In this document: piece after piece, positions 1-8,282 of the stretch
Numbering within the stretch: the first letter of the stretch is position 1
Layout: each line of letters opens with the position of its first letter
NCBI GenBank assembly: GCA_963704535.1
Contig: OY969916.1
Location: forward strand, 5,642,001-5,706,000
From: G963704535 sp963704535
Lineage (GTDB): Bacteria > Chloroflexota > Chloroflexia > Chloroflexales > Roseiflexaceae
Direction of reading: 5' to 3'
Length of the DNA: 64,000 bases
The notes under the pieces: model-generated
What the model was told of the DNA's origin: nothing
The model's input: only the letters and a program-made list of their open reading frames with translations
The model's database searches: none
Translations under genes and position numbers: made by a program

Positions 1-457
1 GCAAAAGGTTCAGGGCGCGAACGAGACGCTGCAAGCCGGTCGCCTGGTATAGCCAGGTCAGCCGCGCCAGCAGCTTGAGCCGCTCGCGGTGCGGCAGGAG
101 CTGGCGCAGCCCCAGCCAGCGCACGGCGCGCTCGGCGGCCCCAGGCCGGCGGCGCTCGGCGATCGCGGCCCGCATCGGCTCGACCAGCGCGCCGTACTGC
201 ACCCCGGAAGGGCAAGCCGTCTCGCAGGCGCGGCAGCCCAGGCAGCGGTCGATGTGGGTGATCAGCGCGTCGTCGTCGAGCGCGACGCGCCCGGTGGCGA
301 CGCCGCGCATCAGCGCGATCCGGCCGCGCGGCCCGTCCATCTCGCTGCCGAACACCGGGTAGGTCGGGCAGGTCTCCAGGCACAGCCCGCAGTGGATGCA
401 CTGGTCGAGCTTGGCCCGGTACTCAGGTGTTGTCAGAAGCTCGATCGCCTGGCTCAT
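1..457 (-). CDS. glcF: Glycolate oxidase iron-sulfur subunit (GlcF-like), 3' part missing
   Basis: The gene starts at ATG 457 and runs off the left edge, so only about the first 152 residues are visible. They contain two ferredoxin-type clusters, CIHCGLCLETCPTYP near residue 21 and CLGCRACETACP near residue 67, the spacing and wording typical of GlcF, which passes electrons from the FAD subunits of glycolate (or D-lactate) oxidase to the membrane. The C-terminal cysteine-rich CCG domains expected for the family lie outside the window. Its first 35 bases overlap the end of the upstream acetyltransferase gene, suggesting co-transcription. GlcF is preferred over LutB because the clusters sit at the N-terminus. 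Confidence 0.85.
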   Translation of the reverse strand, partial: MSQAIELLTTPEYRAKLDQCIHCGLCLETCPTYPVFGSEMDGPRGRIALMRGVATGRVALDDDALITHIDRCLGCRACETACPSGVQYGALVEPMRAAIAERRRPGAAERAVRWLGLRQLLPHRERLKLLARLTWLYQATGLQRLVRALNLL

Positions 458-1043
458 AGACGGCGGTCTCCATATCTAGCATACCAGCATTGAGCGCGGC
501 CCATTCCTGCTCCAGGATACCATACAGCAACGTATCCCACCAGCGCCCTTTGAACCAGTCGCTCTCCCGTAGGCGGCCCTCCGGCAGCATCCCGACCTTC
601 TCCAGTACCCGCACCGAGGCCACATTCTCGGCATTGCAAGATGCCCAGATCCGGTGCAGGCGCAGGTCCTGAAAGCCGAAGCGCACCAGTTCGCGGATCG
701 CTTCGGTGGCGTAGCCCTGGCGCCAATCGGGCGGCGCCAGCTCGTAGCCGATATCGGCTTGCGTGGCATCGGCCATCTTCCGACGCAGATTCGCCAGCCC
801 AAGCAGGCGGCCCTCGCCGCGCAGCACGATCGCAAAATGGAAGTTGCGCCGGGATTGCTCGTGGTTCAGCGCGACCAGGTCCTGGACGAACTGCTGAACA
901 TCGGCGGCGGTTCGCTCGGTCCACGGATAATACCGGAGGTAGCGCGGGTCGTTCTGGTACGCCAGCACCGCGCGCCAATCCTCGTCCGTCACCTCGCGCA
1001 GGCGCAGACGGGCGGTTTCGAGCAGCATGGGTGGTTCTCTCAT
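423..1043 (-). CDS. GNAT family N-acetyltransferase (RimJ/RimL type)
   Basis: A protein of up to 206 residues with the RimJ/RimL pattern: an N-terminal LETARLRLREVTDEDW segment, a central beta strand with the acetyl-CoA loop (QGYATEAIRELVRFGF), and the RIWASCNAENVASVRVLEKVGM segment seen in ribosomal-protein and small-molecule acetyltransferases. It should transfer acetyl from acetyl-CoA to an amine; the substrate cannot be told. The start may be ATG 1043 or the internal ATG at 1028, which matches family N-termini better. The end overlaps glcF by 35 bases. Confidence 0.8.
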   Translation of the reverse strand: MREPPMLLETARLRLREVTDEDWRAVLAYQNDPRYLRYYPWTERTAADVQQFVQDLVALNHEQSRRNFHFAIVLRGEGRLLGLANLRRKMADATQADIGYELAPPDWRQGYATEAIRELVRFGFQDLRLHRIWASCNAENVASVRVLEKVGMLPEGRLRESDWFKGRWWDTLLYGILEQEWAALNAGMLDMETAVYEPGDRASDNT

Positions 1044-1066
1044 ATCCAGGTGAAATGCGATGGTGT

Positions 1067-1309
1067 TTATTCGTTTGGTCCAGGGCCGTTCGTCGCATCC
1101 ACGTCCAAATGATCCCGTAAGAGTTGATCAGTCGTCACCTGAAACAAATCCGCCACACGCAACACAAATTCTACATTGGGCTTTTTCTTCCCAATCTCAA
1201 TGTCGTAAACATAACCATGCCCGGTGTAGCCTAACGCGCTGGTCAATTCACGCACGCTCAGCCCACGCCGCAGTCGCAAAGTGCGCAGTTTTTCGCCAAA
1301 CCGGTGCAT
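1067..1309 (-). CDS. XRE-family helix-turn-helix regulator
   Basis: A small cytoplasmic DNA-binding protein of about 80 residues. The Cro/CI-type HTH begins at once (FGEKLRTLRLRRGLSVREL) and continues through a recognition-helix region ending in IEIGKKKPN, followed by a helix typical of XRE proteins (VLRVADLFQVTTDQLL). I chose ATG 1309 because GGAG lies nine bases upstream and family members start here; an in-frame ATG at 1351 would add 14 residues. Target genes are unknown. It sits upstream of, and on the same strand as, the acetyltransferase. Confidence 0.75.
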   Translation of the reverse strand: MHRFGEKLRTLRLRRGLSVRELTSALGYTGHGYVYDIEIGKKKPNVEFVLRVADLFQVTTDQLLRDHLDVDATNGPGPNE

Positions 1310-1518
1310 GCTCAAGCGCTCCACTGGACTTTGACAAATGGCGTTGGCCATGATATTGTAACGCTATAGAGTTACAGATTGCGAATATCCCGCGCACTGC
1401 TGGAAACAGCCGCAGGACGAGTATCGGCGGGTACGCGCCAGCGTACGGCTATTGTAGCATGGCAATAGCTGCGCTGCTGCATACCTGCCTCACAGAGCCG
1501 TAGCCCATGAACTGCCTC

Positions 1519-1552
1519 TTGACATATTCCCATATGGGTATATAATATACCC
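1519..1552 (+). promoter_or_regulatory. Promoter and palindromic operator of arsR-like gene
   Basis: TTGACA at 1519-1524 and TATAAT at 1541-1546 are separated by 16 bases. A perfect 17-base palindrome, GGGTATATAATATACCC (1536-1552), covers the -10 box and abuts the start codon at 1553. A second small palindrome, CCCATATGGG, lies at 1529-1538 in the spacer. The predicted transcription start falls on or next to the A of ATG, so the mRNA is probably leaderless. Autorepression by the encoded ArsR protein is the simple reading. Confidence 0.75.
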
Positions 1553-1909
1553 ATGGCACGAGCAGCGACGACAACAGATGCATTCAACGCAGTGGCGGAA
1601 CCCCGGCGGCGGCAGATCTTGGACGTCCTCGCCGGCGGGGAGCGCTCCGTGAACGATCTCGTCACACTGCTCGACCTGGCCCAACCGCTAGTGTCCAAGC
1701 ACCTGCGCGTCCTTCGGGAGGTGGGCCTGGTGGACGTCCGAGACGAAGGGCGGCAACGGATGTACCGGCTGAATGGCCAGGCGCTGAAGCCGATCCACGA
1801 CTGGGTCAAGAACTTCGAACGGGCGTGGAACGAGCGCTTCGAGGCGCTGGACGAACTATTGGAGGAACTCAAAGAAACGGAGGAAGAACATGGTGGCAGT
1901 AGCGAATAA
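1553..1909 (+). CDS. ArsR/SmtB-family transcriptional repressor
   Basis: A 118-residue winged-helix protein. The AEPRRRQILDVLAGGERSVNDLV start and the QPLVSKHLRVLREVGLVDVR recognition segment (about residues 43-62) followed by the wing RDEGRQRMYRL are the standard ArsR fold. There is no cysteine metal site, so it is probably not a metal sensor but the type of ArsR paired with AHSA1/SRPBCC proteins. No Shine-Dalgarno is visible, consistent with leaderless translation. The acidic tail (LDELLEELKETEEE) overlaps the next gene by 20 bases, indicating translational coupling. Confidence 0.9.
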   Translation: MARAATTTDAFNAVAEPRRRQILDVLAGGERSVNDLVTLLDLAQPLVSKHLRVLREVGLVDVRDEGRQRMYRLNGQALKPIHDWVKNFERAWNERFEALDELLEELKETEEEHGGSSE

Positions 1910-2384
1910 GGGCACGGCAGTGGTCACGCTCCCGTCCGACACGCAGATCCTGATCACGCGGGAGTTCAACGCGCCCAAGCACCTGGTCTACAAGGCGTGG
2001 ACCACGCCCGAGTTGGTCAAGCGCTGGTGGTCGGCCAACCGGGGTGACGTCACGGTGGCCGATATCGATCTGCGGGTCGGCGGCACGTGGCGCTGGGTGA
2101 TGGTGACAGAGGGCGGCTTCGAGGTCGCGTTCCACGGTGAGTACCGCGAGCTGATCCCCAACGAGCGCATCGTATGCACCGAGGTGTACGAGGGCTTCCC
2201 CGAGGCTGACGCGTCAGCACTGAACACGATGACGTTCACCGAAAAGGACGGGCGCACCACCCTAACCACTCTGGTGCAGCACCAGAACCAAGAGCACCGC
2301 GACGCACACATCAACTCCGGCATGGAAGCGGGCATGCAGGACGCAATGGACCTGCTGGAGCAGGTGGCGCTCTCGCTCATTTAG
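1890..2384 (+). CDS. SRPBCC (AHSA1-like) domain protein
   Basis: A 164-residue protein with the START/Bet v1-like helix-grip fold of AHSA1 proteins: ITREFNAPKHLVYKAWTTPELVKRWW near the N-terminus, DLRVGGTWRWVM, and a C-terminal amphipathic helix containing GMEAGMQDAMDLLEQ. Members bind small hydrophobic ligands or act as chaperone-like factors; the ligand here is unknown. It overlaps arsR and shares its operator, so it is likely repressed by ArsR until an inducer appears. A strong hairpin follows the stop codon. Confidence 0.88.
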   Translation: MVAVANKGTAVVTLPSDTQILITREFNAPKHLVYKAWTTPELVKRWWSANRGDVTVADIDLRVGGTWRWVMVTEGGFEVAFHGEYRELIPNERIVCTEVYEGFPEADASALNTMTFTEKDGRTTLTTLVQHQNQEHRDAHINSGMEAGMQDAMDLLEQVALSLI

Positions 2385-2393
2385 AAGCCGCAC

Positions 2394-2441
2394 GCAAAGA
2401 GAGGACCACCGGGACGCCGTTCCCGGTGGTCCTCTCTTTGC
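2394..2441. terminator. Bidirectional terminator hairpin
   Basis: A perfect 21-bp stem (2394-2414 with 2421-2441) around a six-base loop lies between the AHSA1 gene and the convergent acetyltransferase gene. The ends are AAAG/CTTT-rich, so it can serve both strands. Confidence 0.8.
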
Positions 2442-2462
2442 GCTGCCGCTCCTGGATGACCT

Positions 2463-2921
2463 TCACTGGATCTGCTTCTCGTAGCATCGAGTGAGCGGGT
2501 CTTCTTCATACGCTCCGAACGGTGGAATACGTTGAAACCCCATGCGCTCGTATAAGCCGATCGCTTCAGGCTGGTAAATGCCGGTCTCCAATCGCAGCAG
2601 CAGGACACCATGTGCTCGGGCGTAGCCTTCGAGATGGTTCAGCATCAGCTTCGCAAACCCGAGGCCGCGAAACTGCGGGCGCACATACATCCGCTTGATC
2701 TCCCCATACTGCGTGCCAAACAGTTTGATACCACCACAGCCGGCCGGTGTCCCCTGGTAGCGCAGCAGGAAAAAGGCCACCGCCTCCGCGATTAACTTTT
2801 CGACACTGAAACCGTGACGGCTTTCGGATGGATACAGCGGCGTAAGGTGCGCTTCCAGCTCATGAATCAGGGCGACGGCGTCGGCGGCGTCGGGGCGTTC
2901 TGGCGTGATGATGGCGGACAT
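2463..2921 (-). CDS. GNAT family N-acetyltransferase
   Basis: A 152-residue acetyltransferase. The acetyl-CoA site is clear: EIKRMYVRPQFRGLGFAKLML (about residues 73-93) has the V-x-x-x-x-R/Q-G-x-G signature, and LLRLETGIYQPEAIGLYERMGF is the usual C-terminal half. The substrate is unknown. It stands between two convergent units, with the terminator hairpin just downstream, and is 75 bases beyond the peptidase gene on the same strand, so it could be read through from it, but no functional link is evident. Confidence 0.82.
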   Translation of the reverse strand: MSAIITPERPDAADAVALIHELEAHLTPLYPSESRHGFSVEKLIAEAVAFFLLRYQGTPAGCGGIKLFGTQYGEIKRMYVRPQFRGLGFAKLMLNHLEGYARAHGVLLLRLETGIYQPEAIGLYERMGFQRIPPFGAYEEDPLTRCYEKQIQ

Positions 2922-2995
2922 CAGCTATCGCGTTCCTTTGGCTATCCGCGAACGAGTGCGCACCATGATCGGTCCCAACCTCGCCCGACCAGCAA

Positions 2996-4825
2996 TTATG
3001 GAGAGGATACTTCTAACTCGTCAAGCAGTGTGTCAAATGTATCGAGCGATTGCAGAATCGGATCCTCCTTCGTCATATCGACACCTGCATCACGTAGCAG
3101 ATCGATCGAAGAGCGCGAGGAGCCGCTTCTAAGGAAATGCAGATAACGATCCACGGCCGGTTGTCCCTCCGCCAGGATCTGTTTAGCCAAGGCTAGCGCC
3201 GCCGCTATCCCAGTCGCGTATTGGTAGACATAGAAGCCGGGGTAAAAATGGGGAATGCGCGTCCATTCCAGCCCAATATCGTCATCGAGTATCACATCTG
3301 GGCCATGGTAACGCGCGACCAGTGTGCGATACAGATCGCATAGGCGATCAGCCGTCAACACTTCGCCGACCTCCATACGCTGATGGATATCCAACTCAAA
3401 TGTAGCAAACATGGTCTGTCGGAATAGTTTAGTGTAAATGTTTTTGAGTTGTTGGGCGATCAGGTGTTTGCGGAGCGTGGGCTCAGAGCCGGTCTTCACG
3501 AGATAATCGGTCAGCAGTACTTCATTTAGTATCGAAGCGATTTCGGCAACGAACAAGGTGTAGCTGCCGTAGATGTAGGGTTGAGCCTGGCGAGTGAAGG
3601 AGGAATGCGCCGCATGACCAAGCTCGTGAGACAAAGTGAACATATCCTTGAGCCGGTCTTGGTAGTTCAGCAGAATGAAAGGCTCGGTCGTATAAGCAGT
3701 GTAGCTACACGCATCGGTCGATTTCCCAATACTCTCATAAATATCGATCTGACGGTTGCGAAAAATGTGCTGAAGAGTTGCAGCATAGGCTGGCCCAAGC
3801 GGTGCAAGCGCACTCTGAACTGTCTCTTTGGCCTGCCCATACGTCATTATCACATCGATTTCGGGCACCAACGGCGCAAAGAGATCGTAGATGTGCAGTT
3901 CGTCCAGTTCTAACAGCCGTTTGCTGAGGCCCACATACCTATGTAGCCGTGGAAGGGATCGGTCGATTGTTGCCACTAGATTAGTGAAGACCTCGATCGG
4001 GATGTCATCCGGTTCCAGCGCGGCATGGAGACACAAATCGTAGTTGCGGGCACGCGCATAAAAGATATGCGAACGGATCTCCGATGACAGAGTCGCGGCA
4101 AAGGTATTGCGTAGCGCTCCATACCCTTGGTAGAGCGTCTTGAAGGCATCACGGCGAACACGTCGATCTTTGCTTTCCATGAAGCGGCGATAACGCGCCC
4201 ACGAGAGTTGAGTAAGCTTGCCGCTTTCATCCTCAATCGGGCCGAAAGACATATCGGCTTCTGTCAGTATACCGAAGATTGTACTGGCCGTCCGTGTGAC
4301 ATCCTCGGCCTCCGCCAGCAGCGCTTCGACCTCAGCTGTGCAAATATGGGCCCGCTGTCGGATAAGCTCTTCTAGCCTATATTTGTAGATCAGAAGGGAC
4401 GGCTCTTCATCAAGCCATGCTGCGATCTGATCTTCTGGTACTGCCAGAAGCTCCGGTTCGATGAATGCGACAGTGGCGTTAATCTGCGTGACCAGTGTCT
4501 CGGCCCGTTCAAGGAGCATTTGGGCTTGTGAGTCAGTATTGTCAGAGGCATGGCGGCATATGGCATAGCTATATACACGTTCCACTGTCATGGACATGCG
4601 GTTGCAGGTCTCAAAGACTCTGAGCAGCGCTTGGGCATTCAACCCGAGTGTTCCTTCTAGCGCACCTACCTCAAGTAACATTTGTTCTAACCAAGTGACG
4701 TCCTGCTCCCAAGCCTTATCATCGGCGTAGATCGTTGTCAGATCCCATGTATATTCAACCGGGATCTCCTCACGATGCGGGATCTTCTGCGTTTCCAACA
4801 CAATAACCTCTCCTGACTCTCCCAT
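2996..4825 (-). CDS. pepF: Oligoendopeptidase F (M3B family zinc peptidase)
   Basis: The 609-residue length is normal for PepF. The zinc site HELGH lies at residues 400-404 within LKDMFTLSHELGHAAHSSF, with the family segment DIYESIGKSTDACSY before it and the downstream helix that carries the third ligand. No signal peptide, so it is cytoplasmic. PepF cleaves peptides of roughly 7-17 residues, a good match for the 19-residue peptides encoded at the head of this block. It is the last gene of the same-strand series peptides, E1-like enzyme, MFS exporter, PepF, 62 bases after the exporter. GTG 4801 behind AGGAGAGG is an alternative start. I infer a role in trimming or detoxifying the peptide product. 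Confidence 0.9.
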   Translation of the reverse strand: MGESGEVIVLETQKIPHREEIPVEYTWDLTTIYADDKAWEQDVTWLEQMLLEVGALEGTLGLNAQALLRVFETCNRMSMTVERVYSYAICRHASDNTDSQAQMLLERAETLVTQINATVAFIEPELLAVPEDQIAAWLDEEPSLLIYKYRLEELIRQRAHICTAEVEALLAEAEDVTRTASTIFGILTEADMSFGPIEDESGKLTQLSWARYRRFMESKDRRVRRDAFKTLYQGYGALRNTFAATLSSEIRSHIFYARARNYDLCLHAALEPDDIPIEVFTNLVATIDRSLPRLHRYVGLSKRLLELDELHIYDLFAPLVPEIDVIMTYGQAKETVQSALAPLGPAYAATLQHIFRNRQIDIYESIGKSTDACSYTAYTTEPFILLNYQDRLKDMFTLSHELGHAAHSSFTRQAQPYIYGSYTLFVAEIASILNEVLLTDYLVKTGSEPTLRKHLIAQQLKNIYTKLFRQTMFATFELDIHQRMEVGEVLTADRLCDLYRTLVARYHGPDVILDDDIGLEWTRIPHFYPGFYVYQYATGIAAALALAKQILAEGQPAVDRYLHFLRSGSSRSSIDLLRDAGVDMTKEDPILQSLDTFDTLLDELEVSSP

Positions 4826-4887
4826 TCGGTCGGCTTGAGTAGAAGACCGACTGAAAAGATGGCGATTAATCGCCCAGTTGCCCAGCC

Positions 4888-6167
4888 TTATTTAGCACTG
4901 ACAGCCTCTTTATCTTCAACAGTAATATCAGGCGTTTGTCCAGCTCTATTCCGATAGAGTGGCGTGAGGTAGCCCAGCCCCCCTGCGAGCAAATTAACTG
5001 CCGCAGCGATACCGATAACAATCTGCATGTTTTGCGTCATATTCAGTATTATGCCGCCGACAACGGCAGCGATGGGAATGGGGATGAATGCGATCAAGCG
5101 CGTGAGCGCCACGACCCTTCCAAGCAAGTGTTGTGGGGCCACCTGCTGGCGTAGTGTAAACCATGTTACGGCAATGGCACTAGAAAGCCCCGTCACTGCT
5201 GCCCAGGGCAAGGCAGTGGAGAAAACATCTCTAGCCATAAGTAACGGCAACATCATGATACCAATAAGCAGGGTATACCCTAGGATCAAGGGCCCGACCT
5301 GAAAACGCTGTAGGAGCGTCGGGGCTATCAGTGCTCCGACAATCGCCCCAATTCCTGGAAGAGCGAATGCTAAACCAAGCTCAGCGGGCGTGGCTTTGAG
5401 TATCCCGGAAAGAAAATAGACGTAGTTCCCCCGAATAAGCACAATTCCGAAGTTTACACCGATAAAGATCAGCGAGCCGGAGCGGAGTACTGGATGCCTC
5501 CAGACGAATGTAAATCCTTCGCGTAGATCTTCAAGCACGGATGCCTTTGCCCGGCTCTGCGTCCCTTCCTGCGACCCATTGCTACGAATCGCAGCGATCA
5601 GCAGCGCACAGGCGAGGAACGATAGCGCATCGAGGAACAGCGCAGATGTGGTTCCAAGGAAGGTAATCAAGACGCCGCCCAGGAGTGGTCCAACCAAGGT
5701 GACGATATTTTCTGAGCTTTGAAGCCAGGAATTCCCGCGTGCCAGGTGAGGTTTATCAACAATACTAGGAACCATGACTCTGGAACGCCGAATGATACAA
5801 AGGTGTGACCCCCGCCAGGATAAACACAGCCGGGTAAATGATCCAGCATACTGGTGATGCCTTGCCACACGGCTAGCGCCAATAGGCCACACACCAGCGC
5901 TGAAATGAAGTCGCCGACGACCAACAAACGTTGACGGTTCACACGATCCGCAATAACGCCCCCGATCGGTAGAAAGAGGACATAGGGGAGATACGCCAAT
6001 CCATACGTCACCGCCATGCTTAGAGGAGAGTTCGTCAACTCATAGACCAGCAGCGGCAATGCGAGTTGATAGAGCCAATTTCCAACACTCGAAATGAAAT
6101 AGCCAAGCAGCAGCAGATAGTAATCACGGGTCATGCCAAATAAGCGACGCATCGTCATCTCCTGCAC
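4888..6167 (-). pseudogene. MFS exporter (EntS/MFS_3 type) with two frameshifts
   Basis: Read through two single-base shifts, this is an ordinary drug/peptide exporter of about 425 residues. The first part (from 6167) gives the N-terminal helices including PIGGVIADRVNRQRLLVVGD, the MFS signature. Around 5843 the frame shifts; the next stretch reads IIYPAVFILAGVTPLYHSAF in a second frame; around 5776 it shifts again to VPSIVDKPHLARGNSWLQSS and continues normally to 4888. Both shifts look like one extra base. The gene is therefore broken unless these are sequencing errors. Its position between the E1-like enzyme and PepF suggests it exported the peptide product. Confidence 0.8.
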
Positions 6168-6194
6168 CCACGAGCATCAAGGTTGTCATGACCC

Positions 6195-6545
6195 CAAGAA
6201 TCTGGGCCACTCGCTATGCTAGAGTCTGCCTGTTGCGCTCGTGGCTCTGTCCGTCGGCGGCGCAAGCGCCGCGGTCGTCCGACCTGCAATTTGGCACGTT
6301 ACCAGAGCCGCCGGACACACTTCTTGTTTACGATCAGGCCGCGCCGGCGTAACAGCCGATAGATGCCAGTAGCCATAGCGCCGGCGCCGCAGGGCTAGTT
6401 CCTAGATCGTGGTCAGCAATTCCGCTGAGTACCTCCACCTCCAAATTGCGCTCGGCCAGCAGCCGTTTGAGGCGACTATTCTCTCTCTCCAGTTCGCGCA
6501 GCCGCCGCAACTCGCAGACGCTCATGCAGCCGAACTTCTTTCGCG
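6195..6545 (-). mobile_element. Degraded IS3-family transposase remnant
   Basis: On the minus strand KKFGCMSVCELRRLRELERENSRLKRLLAE matches the leucine-zipper end of IS3-family OrfA, given here in overlapping pieces KKFGCMSVCELRRLRE and LERENSRLKRLLAERNLEVE. Further downstream, in another frame and with stops, RLLRRRGLIVNKKCVRRLW and VGRPRRLRRR match OrfB. Only about 350 bases are left and no inverted repeats were found. The remnant begins within the last codons of the E1-like gene and separates it from the exporter. Confidence 0.7.
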
Positions 6546-7664
6546 AAGAGTCGGTTGCGCTTTTGCTACCACTCCCCGGCATACGGGGCAATCGGCAAAT
6601 CGCTCCCAGCGTTCGATCTCCAAGATTTCTCCAGTCTCATACCGGACTTCGATGAGCTTACCGGCGGATTTGGCAGGAGCAATGCCGGTCACAGTGAAAG
6701 CAAAGTCGGTGAGTATGAGGCCTGTTACGGTAGACACGAATGGGACAAATGCTGGAGCCACCCCATTGTTCGGTCGATCCGGACGATCAAGCAGCTGCGC
6801 CGCCACCGCACCACCTTGCAGCACCTGTTGGCGCCAGCATTCTATGCAGCCCGTGACGCCAGGAATGACAGACCAATACAGTGACCGCACTCGGTCCAGC
6901 CCGCCTGTGAAAAGAGGAATACCCTGTCGCACACACGCCTCGCTGACCCAACGGATGATGTGCATTTCCGGTCGATCCGCCGCACTGATAACATAGTCGC
7001 GATCGGCGACAACGCTGATTACATCCTCCAATGAGCTCATGCGCAAATTGATAACCTCTAGCCGCACGCTCGGACAAAACGCTCGAATGCGCTCAGCGGC
7101 CAATTCCGATTTCAATCGGCCGACATCTGCCTCGTCATACAGGATCTGTCGATTGAGGTTCGACAGAGCGAGATTATCATACTCGACCACCCGAATGTCC
7201 TCAACACCCATAGCAGCAAGGTCGTAGAGCAAGTGGCTACCCAAGCCGCCGAGTCCTAAAAGCACGACTCGGGCCGTCTTGATGCGATATTGTAGCTCGT
7301 ACTTGCTCTCATACATCGAGGTAAAGGCGCTCAGGGTATCAAAATTCCTGTCCCAGCGATCGAGGTAGTACTCGCTGAACAGACCGTCGGGCGTAAATGC
7401 CGCGTTTTCAAGAAACCGGGCCTGATCGAATTGCTCCAACGCATCGTTGAAATCTTCGCTCGTGACATCTGGATATTTTTCCAGCACAAGGGCTTGCAAC
7501 TCCGCTATGGTGCGGCTGCCGTCCATGTGTTGGAAAAGGTACCAGATGGCCCCGCTGGGGTCCGCGACTTCCACAGTGTTCCCACTTCTGCCAATGTAGA
7601 CATCATCCCCGTCTTGCCAGACTGGGACGTTCGTCTTCAGTCTTGGCTTGATAGCGTCTGTCAT
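6522..7664 (-). CDS. ThiF/MccB-like E1 adenylating enzyme with N-terminal RRE domain
   Basis: A 380-residue enzyme counted from ATG 7664, which has AAGGA eleven bases upstream; ATG 7688 is an alternative. Residues 10-85 resemble a PqqD-type RiPP recognition element. The E1 domain shows GLGGLGS (137-143) for ATP, the EYDNLALSNLNRQ strand (161-173), K185 and SAADRP. Zinc cysteines are C273/C276 and C359/C362. RRE plus ThiF is the layout of MccB, which adenylates the C-terminus of the microcin C heptapeptide, and of related RiPP enzymes. Two short peptide genes directly upstream are the probable substrates. The last ~15 residues run into an IS3 remnant and may be altered. Confidence 0.88.
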   Translation of the reverse strand: MTDAIKPRLKTNVPVWQDGDDVYIGRSGNTVEVADPSGAIWYLFQHMDGSRTIAELQALVLEKYPDVTSEDFNDALEQFDQARFLENAAFTPDGLFSEYYLDRWDRNFDTLSAFTSMYESKYELQYRIKTARVVLLGLGGLGSHLLYDLAAMGVEDIRVVEYDNLALSNLNRQILYDEADVGRLKSELAAERIRAFCPSVRLEVINLRMSSLEDVISVVADRDYVISAADRPEMHIIRWVSEACVRQGIPLFTGGLDRVRSLYWSVIPGVTGCIECWRQQVLQGGAVAAQLLDRPDRPNNGVAPAFVPFVSTVTGLILTDFAFTVTGIAPAKSAGKLIEVRYETGEILEIERWERFADCPVCRGVVAKAQPTLRERSSAA

Positions 7665-7699
7665 TGGTACGCTGTTCCTTTCATTCATGAGTTCTTTGT

Positions 7700-7737
7700 G
7701 AGGAGAATACCTCTGGTTTTCCAGAAGTATTCTCCTC
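7700..7737 (-). promoter_or_regulatory. Hairpin between peptide gene 2 and the E1-like gene
   Basis: A 17-bp stem with one mismatch and a four-base loop (7700-7716 with 7721-7737). It has no downstream T run on the minus strand, so it is more likely an attenuator or mRNA-stability element than a full terminator. It would favour much more peptide mRNA than enzyme mRNA. A sister hairpin follows peptide gene 1. Confidence 0.7.
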
Positions 7738-7773
7738 TGGCCCGATTCCGTTAGGAAGTGGTGATCTTAGCTC

Positions 7774-7833
7774 TTAGCTGACCTCCGCGCGGCCCGCGCT
7801 GCTGGTCTTGACTCTCTTCAGTACGACCTTCAT
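7774..7833 (-). CDS. 19-residue putative RiPP/peptide precursor, copy 2
   Basis: The reading frame encodes MKVVLKRVKTSSAGRAEVS, a basic peptide without cysteine. It is preceded by GGAGGTGA five bases from ATG, a near-perfect Shine-Dalgarno, which strongly supports translation despite the tiny size. Copy 1 at 7940-7999 encodes exactly the same peptide with one synonymous change, and the upstream leader is identical too. Identity of the protein with drift in the flanks suggests selection on the peptide. Its place immediately before an RRE-ThiF enzyme makes it the likely substrate. Unlike microcin C precursors it ends in Ser, not Asn, so the chemistry may differ. Confidence 0.75.
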   Translation of the reverse strand: MKVVLKRVKTSSAGRAEVS

Positions 7834-7872
7834 CTTTGTCACCTCCCTCCACTCAACTACGCGTTCTTTTGT

Positions 7873-7910
7873 GAGGAGAATATTTCTAGTTCTTCAGAAA
7901 TATTCTCCTC
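7873..7910 (-). promoter_or_regulatory. Hairpin between peptide genes 1 and 2
   Basis: A perfect 15-bp stem (7873-7887 with 7896-7910) and eight-base loop. The outer stem sequence GAGGAGAATA is shared with the hairpin at 7700-7737, while the inner bases differ in a paired, compensating way, which argues that the fold is maintained. It follows peptide gene 1 by 29 bases. Confidence 0.7.
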
Positions 7911-7939
7911 TAGCCCGATTCCGTTAGGAAGTGGTGGTC

Positions 7940-7999
7940 TTAGCTGACCTCCGCTCGGCCCGCGCTGCTGGTCTTGACTCTCTTCAGTACGACCTTCAT
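7940..7999 (-). CDS. 19-residue putative RiPP/peptide precursor, copy 1
   Basis: First gene of the block on the minus strand. It encodes the same 19 residues as copy 2 (MKVVLKRVKTSSAGRAEVS) and has the same Shine-Dalgarno region. The two genes lie in a tandem duplication of about 170 bases that includes a downstream hairpin. Possible modification sites are the C-terminal carboxylate, Glu17, the Ser/Thr cluster at 10-12 and the lysines. Too short for ordinary gene finders. No similarity to a named precursor family is recognised. Confidence 0.75.
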   Translation of the reverse strand: MKVVLKRVKTSSAGRAEVS

Positions 8000-8044
8000 C
8001 TTTGTCACCTCCCTCCACTCAACCCTAGTGGTATGCAATGACAG

Positions 8045-8145
8045 CAGGACTTTCGCTTAAGCATCGCGTAGCGGTTCAGTACGGCTCAAATTTAAGCAGT
8101 TTGAGCTATATTGAACCTTACCGAATGGGATAAGCGCAAGTCCTG
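8045..8145. repeat. MITE-like 101-bp palindromic element
   Basis: Terminal inverted repeats of 15 bases with one mismatch (CAGGACTTTCGCTTA at 8045-8059 against 8131-8145) enclose a second inverted pair (8073-8090 with 8100-8117) around a nine-base centre, so the whole element can fold into one long hairpin. Ends of the CAGGACTT type occur in several IS families, so a non-autonomous transposable element is likely. No clear target duplication was seen. It lies in the presumed leader of the peptide operon. Confidence 0.6.
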
Positions 8146-8282
8146 AACTGGTAATCACTCAATACTTGGGGAAGATAGTTCGCAATGCAAAAGAAACTTA
8201 CCAAAAACATCAAGATGATCCATAACAGGGTTATGTCCCTCAATTACCGATAGTGGAGTAATTCTGGTGGGTGCCACCTGCT

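Noticed and set aside
8045..8145. Hairpin leader as a T-box or other tRNA-sensing riboswitch
   Set aside because: No T-box sequence is visible, and the ends look like transposon inverted repeats, so MITE is the simpler reading.
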